Origin: Pseudomonadota bacterium
GTDB taxonomy: Bacteria > Pseudomonadota > Alphaproteobacteria > Puniceispirillales > Marisalimonadaceae
DNA length: 36,797 nt
Assembly: GCA_028382005.1 (NCBI GenBank)
Contig: JAOESH010000001.1
Coordinates: forward strand, 1-36,797
Reading direction: 5' to 3'
The position numbers and the translations under genes are program-made. This document shows, piece after piece, positions 32,055-36,797 of this stretch. The notes beneath the pieces are model-generated. The model was not told the origin of the DNA. It was given only the letters and a program-made list of their open reading frames with translations, and ran no database searches. Position 1 is the stretch's first letter, and the number at the start of each line of letters is the position of its first letter.

Positions 32055-32772
32055 AACAAGAACGAAAAATGAAACCTTTAATATAATAACCTTATTAATT
32101 ACTTTAATGTTTTTGTTCCCATTTCCATCTAACTCTCATGAAATTAAAGAGGATACAATAGAAAAAATTATACAAAAATTTTTAGTAAACAACCCTGAAC
32201 TAATTAGATCTACTCTAGATAATTATAAAATTAATTTTGAAAAAAAAATTTTTAAGAATACCGTCAGAAAATTAAAAAAAATTAAAAACCCTGGTATTTT
32301 TCAAAAAAATGCAACGATAACAATATATGAATTTTTTGATTATAACTGTGGATATTGTAAATCAGTTCTTAAAGTAGTTCTAGAGACATTAGCCGAAGAT
32401 AAAAATATAAATTTTGTTTTTGTTGAATACCCTATTTTATCTCAACAGTCTTATACAACCGCCATAGCCGCACTTGCGTCAAGAAAACAAGGAATGTATA
32501 ACGAGTTTCATTCTTCACTTATGAGTTTAAGGGGTAGAATAAATGAAAATCAAATATTCAATACTGCAAAAAAAATAGGTATAGATATAGAACAATTAAA
32601 AGTTGAAATGAATAACCCTAAAATAAAGGATCAACTTTTACAAAATCGTAAAATAGCTGAATTGCTTGGTCTAAACGGAACTCCAGCATTTATAATTGGT
32701 GACATTATTTACCCAGGTGCTATAGACAAAGAAAAATTAAAGAAAATGATAAAAAACTTTCGCGAAAGTTAA
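32038..32772 (+). CDS. DsbA family thiol-disulfide protein
   Basis: A 244-residue thioredoxin-fold protein of the DsbA/Com1-like family, exported by an N-terminal hydrophobic segment (about 14-33). A helical region (38-85) precedes the fold, as in the alphaproteobacterial ScsC/Com1-like members, where it can mediate oligomerisation. The active site is CGYC (Cys104, Cys107) after EFFDYN, and the cis-proline loop GTPAF is near 217. A disulfide oxidase or isomerase role in the periplasm follows from the family. It overlaps the BepA-like gene by 17 bases, and a shared role in envelope protein quality control is a reasonable inference. A 16-base palindrome overlaps its stop codon. Confidence 0.9.
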   Translation: MKKPIRTRTKNETFNIITLLITLMFLFPFPSNSHEIKEDTIEKIIQKFLVNNPELIRSTLDNYKINFEKKIFKNTVRKLKKIKNPGIFQKNATITIYEFFDYNCGYCKSVLKVVLETLAEDKNINFVFVEYPILSQQSYTTAIAALASRKQGMYNEFHSSLMSLRGRINENQIFNTAKKIGIDIEQLKVEMNNPKIKDQLLQNRKIAELLGLNGTPAFIIGDIIYPGAIDKEKLKKMIKNFRES

Positions 32773-32807
32773 TTCTTTCTATAATTAGATTGTCTTATAA
32801 TAGACAA
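32755..32807 (+). terminator. two hairpins between dsbA-like gene and aroQ
   Basis: A perfect 16-base palindrome AACTTTCGCGAAAGTT (32755-32770) overlaps the DsbA-like stop and is followed by TTCTTTCT. A second stem TTGTCT/AGACAA (32790-32807) encloses a TATAAT loop and is followed by a pyrimidine run. The first looks like a weak intrinsic terminator. The TATAAT could instead be the -10 box of an aroQ-accB-accC promoter, though no good -35 is found. Confidence 0.4.
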
Positions 32808-32845
32808 ATTTCTCTTTTAACTATAATTTTAATTGGAGAATAAAA

Positions 32846-33286
32846 TTGATTAAAGAACTATATATTCTAAATGGACCAAATTTAAATCTATTAGGAATAA
32901 GGGAACCAGAGAAATATGGCAAAACTTCTCTAGAAGATGTTAAATCTTTATGTAATGAAAAGTGTATAAGGAACGAATTGGATCTCCATTTCTTTCAATC
33001 TAATTTTGAAGGTGAATTAATTGAAGAAATACATAAAGCTATCAAAAATGCTTGTGGAATAATAATTAATGCTGGAGCACTAACTCATACTTCAATTGGA
33101 ATACTTGATGCTTTAAACATGTTCGAAGGTCCAAAGATAGAGATCCACATAACTAATGTATATGCAAGAGAAAGTTTCCGTCATAAGTCTTTCATTTCGC
33201 CAGTTGCTACTGGTATAATAGCTGGTTTAGGTGTCAATTCGTATGTACTAGCAATTGACGCTATCAAAGAACTTATAAAAGACTAA
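32846..33286 (+). CDS. aroQ: type II 3-dehydroquinate dehydratase
   Basis: Third step of the shikimate pathway: trans-dehydration of 3-dehydroquinate in the cytosol by a dodecameric flavodoxin-like enzyme. The 146-residue protein has NGPNLNLLG at 9-17, Arg19 and Tyr24 on the mobile lid, NAGALTHTS with His81, EIHITN with His101, and RESFRHKS with Arg112, so the active site is complete. The start is TTG at 32846 with GGAG seven bases upstream. It is 19 bases before accB. The aroQ-accB-accC order is common in many bacteria, which supports co-transcription. Confidence 0.96.
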   Translation: MIKELYILNGPNLNLLGIREPEKYGKTSLEDVKSLCNEKCIRNELDLHFFQSNFEGELIEEIHKAIKNACGIIINAGALTHTSIGILDALNMFEGPKIEIHITNVYARESFRHKSFISPVATGIIAGLGVNSYVLAIDAIKELIKD

Positions 33287-33305
33287 TTTAGAGATAGGAC
33301 AAATA

Positions 33306-33785
33306 ATGAACAATAAGAAAAAAAATGATTCATATGATGTTAATTTAGTACAAGCACTATCTGACATAGTTAATAATGACGACCTATCAGAACTAGAGTA
33401 TGAAACTGATGAATTTAAGATAAAAATTGCAAAACAATCAAAAGAAGTATTCTCACAAGTTCAACCAATTGTAAGCCAAGCTCCTAAGGAAAATTTTGTT
33501 ACGGAAACAAATAAAACTATTTCGACTTTAGATAGTTTCACTAGTGAGCATTCAGGTGCAGTAAACTCTCCAATGGTTGGAACCGCATACTCTTCATCAG
33601 AACCTGGTAAAGAACCTTTTATAAAGATAAACTCTTCAGTTGAAAAAGGTGATACCTTACTTATTATTGAGGCAATGAAAGTCATGAATTCTATTACTGC
33701 TCACAAATCTGGGAAAGTAACCTTCATTGGATTTGAAGATAATCAACCAATAGAATTTAACCAACTCTTAATTATTATTGAGTAG
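33306..33785 (+). CDS. accB: biotin carboxyl carrier protein AccB
   Basis: The biotin-carrying subunit of acetyl-CoA carboxylase, which commits acetyl-CoA to fatty acid synthesis. The 159-residue protein has the usual N-terminal helix region, a linker (about 45-85) without the Pro/Ala-rich run of E. coli, and the biotinyl domain from about 84. The biotinylation motif EAMKVM has Lys125 as the modified residue. The thumb region SPMVGTAYSSSEPG, here spanning residues 88-101, is also present. AGGA lies upstream of the ATG. It is followed by accC after nine bases, so the two subunits are expressed together. Confidence 0.96.
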   Translation: MNNKKKNDSYDVNLVQALSDIVNNDDLSELEYETDEFKIKIAKQSKEVFSQVQPIVSQAPKENFVTETNKTISTLDSFTSEHSGAVNSPMVGTAYSSSEPGKEPFIKINSSVEKGDTLLIIEAMKVMNSITAHKSGKVTFIGFEDNQPIEFNQLLIIIE

Positions 33786-33794
33786 AAATTTCCA

Positions 33795-35138
33795 ATGTTT
33801 TCAAAAGTATTAATTGCAAATAGAGGTGATGTGGCCTTAAGAGTACTAAGAGCCTGTAAGGAACTTAATATTAAAACTGTTGCAATTCACTCAACTGCTG
33901 ATAATGAAGCAATGCATGTAAGGTTAGCTGATGAGAGTGTTTGTATAGGCCCTCCACAATCTTCAAAATCATATTTAAATATTCCAGCTATAATAACTGC
34001 TGCCCAATTAGTAGGAGCTGACGCAATACACCCTGGAGTAGGTTTTTTGTCAGAGAACGCTGAATTTGCAGAAATTGTTGAAGCTCATAATATTGTTTTT
34101 ATTGGTCCTAAGGCTGAACATATTAGATGTATGGGTGATAAGATAGAAGCAAAAATAACAGCACAGAAATTAGGTATACCACTAGTTCCTGGTTCTGAAG
34201 GTGATATAACTGATTTTGAACATGCAAAAAAAGAAGCAAAGCAAATTGGCTATCCAGTTCTTATTAAGGCAGCTTCTGGTGGAGGTGGTCGAGGGATGAA
34301 GGTTGCTTTGACAGAAGAAGAGTTAGAATTAGCCTTTACTGCTGCAAAAAGTGAGTCAAAAGCTGCTTTTGGAGACGACAGAGTTTACATAGAAAGATAC
34401 CTTCAAAATCCAAGACATATTGAAGTTCAGATTATTGCAGATAAATTTGGAAACACAGTGCATCTAGGAGAAAGAGAATGTTCTATTCAAAGAAGACATC
34501 AAAAAGTTATTGAAGAAGCTCCTTCTCCTGCAATTAACGATATAACTAGAGATAGAATTGGTTCAATAGCCTCAAACGCTGTAGCTAAAATGAGTTATTT
34601 AGGGTTAGGAACTATTGAATTTTTATATGAGAATGATGAGTTTTTCTTTATAGAAATGAACACTAGATTACAGGTAGAACACCCTATAACTGAAGCAGTT
34701 ACTGGTATAGACCTTGTAAGAGAACAAATCATGATTGCAGCCGGTCTTCCTTTATCGTTTAAACAATCTGATATTAAAATTCAAGGGCATGCAATAGAAT
34801 GCCGCATTAATGCAGAAGATCCAAAAACTTTTGTTCCATCCCCTGGAAAAATTACACAATTTCATTCTCCAAGTGGTCTTGGTATTAGAGTTGAGGCATG
34901 CGTATATTCAGGTTATGTTGTACCACCCTATTATGACAGTTTAATAGCTAAATTAATAGTTCATGGTGACAACAGAAATCACTGTATTTTAAGGCTTAAA
35001 CAAGCTTTGAGAGAAATTGTTATAGAACCTATATCTACTACTATTGAACTACATAAAAATATTTTAGACACAAAAGTTATGGATGAAGGATCTTATGATA
35101 TTAGATGGTTGGAAACTGAATTGTTAAATTCAAAATAA
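33795..35138 (+). CDS. accC: biotin carboxylase AccC
   Basis: The ATP-grasp subunit of acetyl-CoA carboxylase that carboxylates biotin on AccB with bicarbonate. The 447-residue length matches E. coli AccC (449). It begins with the biotin carboxylase N-domain (FSKVLIANRGDVALRVLRA, here spanning residues 2-20). The glycine-rich ATP lid GGGGRGMK lies near 165-172. The catalytic EMNTRLQVEHPITE segment follows, then the C-domain with GHAIECRINAEDP. All core motifs are intact. It is nine bases downstream of accB. The two carboxyltransferase subunits (accA, accD) are not in the window, as is usual. Confidence 0.97.
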   Translation: MFSKVLIANRGDVALRVLRACKELNIKTVAIHSTADNEAMHVRLADESVCIGPPQSSKSYLNIPAIITAAQLVGADAIHPGVGFLSENAEFAEIVEAHNIVFIGPKAEHIRCMGDKIEAKITAQKLGIPLVPGSEGDITDFEHAKKEAKQIGYPVLIKAASGGGGRGMKVALTEEELELAFTAAKSESKAAFGDDRVYIERYLQNPRHIEVQIIADKFGNTVHLGERECSIQRRHQKVIEEAPSPAINDITRDRIGSIASNAVAKMSYLGLGTIEFLYENDEFFFIEMNTRLQVEHPITEAVTGIDLVREQIMIAAGLPLSFKQSDIKIQGHAIECRINAEDPKTFVPSPGKITQFHSPSGLGIRVEACVYSGYVVPPYYDSLIAKLIVHGDNRNHCILRLKQALREIVIEPISTTIELHKNILDTKVMDEGSYDIRWLETELLNSK

Positions 35139-35165
35139 TCGTTAATTAATATAGAAATTTAAATT

Positions 35166-35840
35166 TTGAAATATAAAAACAACATTTCTATTTCTCCAAA
35201 CGAGTTAATAAGGGCTTATATGCTTGGATATTTTCCTATGGCAGAAAGTAGGAAAAATAAAAATTTAATTTTTATTGACCCTGAATATAGAGCTTTAATA
35301 CCAATAGAAAGTTTTCACGTTTCAAAAAGTCTATCTCGTTTGGTAAAGAAAAAGCCTTTCACTATTACTATGAATCAAGCCTTCTATCAAGTAATACAAA
35401 ATTGTGCTACAATGAATAGAGAAGAAACGTGGATAAATCTAGAGATAGAAAAATTATTTATTACTCTTAATGAAATGAGATATGCCCACTCACTAGAGTG
35501 TTGGGATAACCAAAAATTAATTGGTGGCATTTATGGCCTAGCTGTAGGCGGAATTTTTTTTGCTGAATCAATGTTTAGCTGCGTCCCTAATGCAAGTAAA
35601 ATTGCTTTACTCAACCTTGTAGCAAGATTATGGCAAACTGGTTTTAAAATACTAGATGTTCAATTTTTAAATGCCCATTTATTACAGTTTGGTGCTTATG
35701 AAATTGAAAATATCATTTTCAAAAAAAATTTAAAAGAAGTTATAAATATAGAAAACAAATTTTATTCTTCAACATTAACAAATGATGATTTTTTTGAAAC
35801 CGTATTAACGTTTTTGCAAGCAAGAATAGATAAATCATAA
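35166..35840 (+). CDS. aat: leucyl/phenylalanyl-tRNA-protein transferase
   Basis: Adds Leu or Phe from aminoacyl-tRNA to proteins with N-terminal Lys or Arg, marking them for ClpS/ClpAP. The 224-residue protein has the family start SPNELIRAYMLGYFPM and FIDPEYRALIP. The core VGGIFFAESMFSCVPNASKIAL segment, here about residues 127-148, and the LDVQFLNAHLLQFGAYEI region are also present. The length is normal. The start is a TTG at 35166 without a visible Shine-Dalgarno; the next ATG (35220) would remove conserved residues. It follows accC by 27 bases. The last 79 bases overlap the 3' end of the DUF2155 gene on the other strand. The upstream clpS partner is not here. Confidence 0.94.
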   Translation: MKYKNNISISPNELIRAYMLGYFPMAESRKNKNLIFIDPEYRALIPIESFHVSKSLSRLVKKKPFTITMNQAFYQVIQNCATMNREETWINLEIEKLFITLNEMRYAHSLECWDNQKLIGGIYGLAVGGIFFAESMFSCVPNASKIALLNLVARLWQTGFKILDVQFLNAHLLQFGAYEIENIIFKKNLKEVINIENKFYSSTLTNDDFFETVLTFLQARIDKS

Positions 35841-36175
35841 ACTGAGTTTTCAAGGGCGTTTAAAGCAGGACTTGAAGCAAACATCCATCCTTTAAACTTA
35901 ACTTCAGAAAATCTGTCAGAATTGTCATTGATTCTTATAAAAGCGAGTGATTCAGGCTTAAATATTGGTTTAGAAAAAACACATCTTTCTACGAAAATAT
36001 CAAGAACACCGAATTTATGATTCTGACCTACAAACACTTCAAAAGTTTCTATTCGAGCCGTGATTTTATCTAATCCTTGGATAACTAATTTATTACCTTC
36101 AATCCAGGGAGAAGCAAATACATTTTTTGAGAGAACAACTAAAAATAAAGAAAAAAATATTTTTTTAAAATACAT
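35762..36175 (-). CDS. exported DUF2155 protein
   Basis: A 137-residue exported protein of the alphaproteobacterial DUF2155 family. A signal peptide (about 2-21, ending FAS) is followed by the family pattern ARIETFEVFVGQ, then FGVLDIFVERCVF and FKGWMFASSPALNALENSVYDLS. Two cysteines (in ERCVF and LACKNV) could form a disulfide, as in the family. The function is unknown; the family is usually found next to aat, mlaD or NADH dehydrogenase accessory genes, as here. The reading frame ends inside the 3' end of aat on the opposite strand. It lies 37 bases downstream of mlaD in the same direction, so it is probably co-transcribed. Confidence 0.88.
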   Translation of the reverse strand: MYFKKIFFSLFLVVLSKNVFASPWIEGNKLVIQGLDKITARIETFEVFVGQNHKFGVLDIFVERCVFSKPIFKPESLAFIRINDNSDRFSEVKFKGWMFASSPALNALENSVYDLSILACKNVNTVSKKSSFVNVEE

Positions 36176-36212
36176 AATATTAATAACCTTTATATTTTTT
36201 AATTTATTTTGT

Positions 36213-36659
36213 TTATTTTTTATTTCCTGAATAAATCACTTTTCCTAACATATCGGTAAAACTTACTGGATCACTAGTGTTATAAATAATATCATTAGGC
36301 TTCATATAAGTGTCAGATACCCCAGGAATAATGTCAATAAAATTACCACCTAGAAGTGATGTTGAAGTTATTTTTGCTGATGAATCATCTGGAATTTTTA
36401 TATTTTGATTTAATTTTATAGCTACTTTTGCATTATAATCATCTAAATCCAGATCTAAATTAATTATTTTCCCAACATTAATTCCTGATATTTTAACGTT
36501 ATCCCCATTTTTTAAACCAGCTGAAGATCCAAAAATCAGTGATATATCATAACCAACTTTTTGGTTGCTGTTAATTGACCGCATACCTAAGCTTAAAAAA
36601 CCGATTGCTATAGTTAAAACTATTGCCCCCATTAAAATTTCAATCAAGCTATATCTCAT
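36213..36659 (-). CDS. mlaD: MlaD, MCE-domain lipid transport protein
   Basis: Substrate-binding subunit of the Mla phospholipid transport system that keeps outer-membrane lipid asymmetry. It is anchored in the inner membrane and forms a hexameric ring. The 148-residue protein has an N-terminal membrane segment (about 7-27) and one MCE domain (about 36-115) with the motif FGSSAGLKNGDNVKISGINVG, here spanning residues 44-64, and LLGGNFIDIIPG. The C-terminal tail is short compared with E. coli MlaD (183 residues). The partner genes mlaE and mlaF are not in the window and would lie further right. The ATG at 36659 is followed by the typical MlaD N-terminus. Confidence 0.93.
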   Translation of the reverse strand: MRYSLIEILMGAIVLTIAIGFLSLGMRSINSNQKVGYDISLIFGSSAGLKNGDNVKISGINVGKIINLDLDLDDYNAKVAIKLNQNIKIPDDSSAKITSTSLLGGNFIDIIPGVSDTYMKPNDIIYNTSDPVSFTDMLGKVIYSGNKK

Positions 36660-36797
36660 AATTAAGTTTCCTAATTAAGTTATATCTATTACTATTATAG
36701 AGAATTCTTAATTTTTTTTAAACATCAATGTAATAATTATTTACATTTAAACTTACACATCAATGTTAAAATCATAGTAAAATTAAAGAGTTAAAAA

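Overview
This is a gene-dense, AT-rich stretch (roughly 30 % GC by eye) of a bacterial chromosome. The protein families and gene order point to an alphaproteobacterium with a small, streamlined, probably marine genome. Pointers are the adenylate-forming core runs amiC-mrcA-prfB and rne-M48 peptidase-dsbA-aroQ-accB-accC-aat-DUF2155-mlaD, the alphaproteobacterial-type elongator tRNA-Met, very short intergenic gaps, and short versions of RNase E and MlaD. The genus cannot be fixed from the sequence alone; AEGEAN-169-, HIMB59- or SAR11-like lineages are guesses.

Positions 1-12,775 look accessory. A class V aminotransferase-fold enzyme (170-1426, +) converges on a leftward run of up to eight genes (6276 to 1429). 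This run encodes two small unknown proteins, a GFA-type zinc protein, a family 2 glycosyltransferase, an MTAN-like nucleosidase, a spore-photoproduct-lyase-like radical SAM enzyme, an SDR oxidoreductase and an exported rhodanese. Divergent to it lie ppnP and a YhiN/BaiN-type flavoprotein. After a small zinc-motif protein (DUF723-like) comes the most notable locus: a leftward four-gene operon (12775 to 8496) encoding a DUF4956 membrane protein, a membrane-anchored CotH-kinase-like protein fused to a right-handed beta-helix, a VTC-type polyphosphate polymerase domain with its tunnel residues present, and a Sel1-repeat protein.

A 450-bp non-coding stretch with an odd GC-richer patch and an elongator tRNA-Met (13226-13302, -) separates this from core genome. 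Next is a leftward sulfur-handling operon, cysE - cysteine desulfurase - [2Fe-2S] ferredoxin - mnmA - a glyoxalase-like protein. It reads as a supply line from serine to cysteine to persulfide to tRNA thiolation. Divergently come an alpha/beta hydrolase and tyrS, then a large AsmA-like protein (-), bcp (+), and the cell-wall/translation run amiC-mrcA-prfB (-).

A 417-bp leader with two TTTGATCAAA palindromes precedes rne, which starts a rightward core run: RNase E, BepA-like M48 protease, DsbA-like protein, AroQ, the biotin carboxylase pair AccB/AccC and the N-end-rule transferase Aat. DUF2155 and mlaD face it at the right edge. Many starts here are TTG, and several are decided by a GGAG placed exactly six bases upstream. 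No CRISPR array, transposase, integrase or rRNA is visible.
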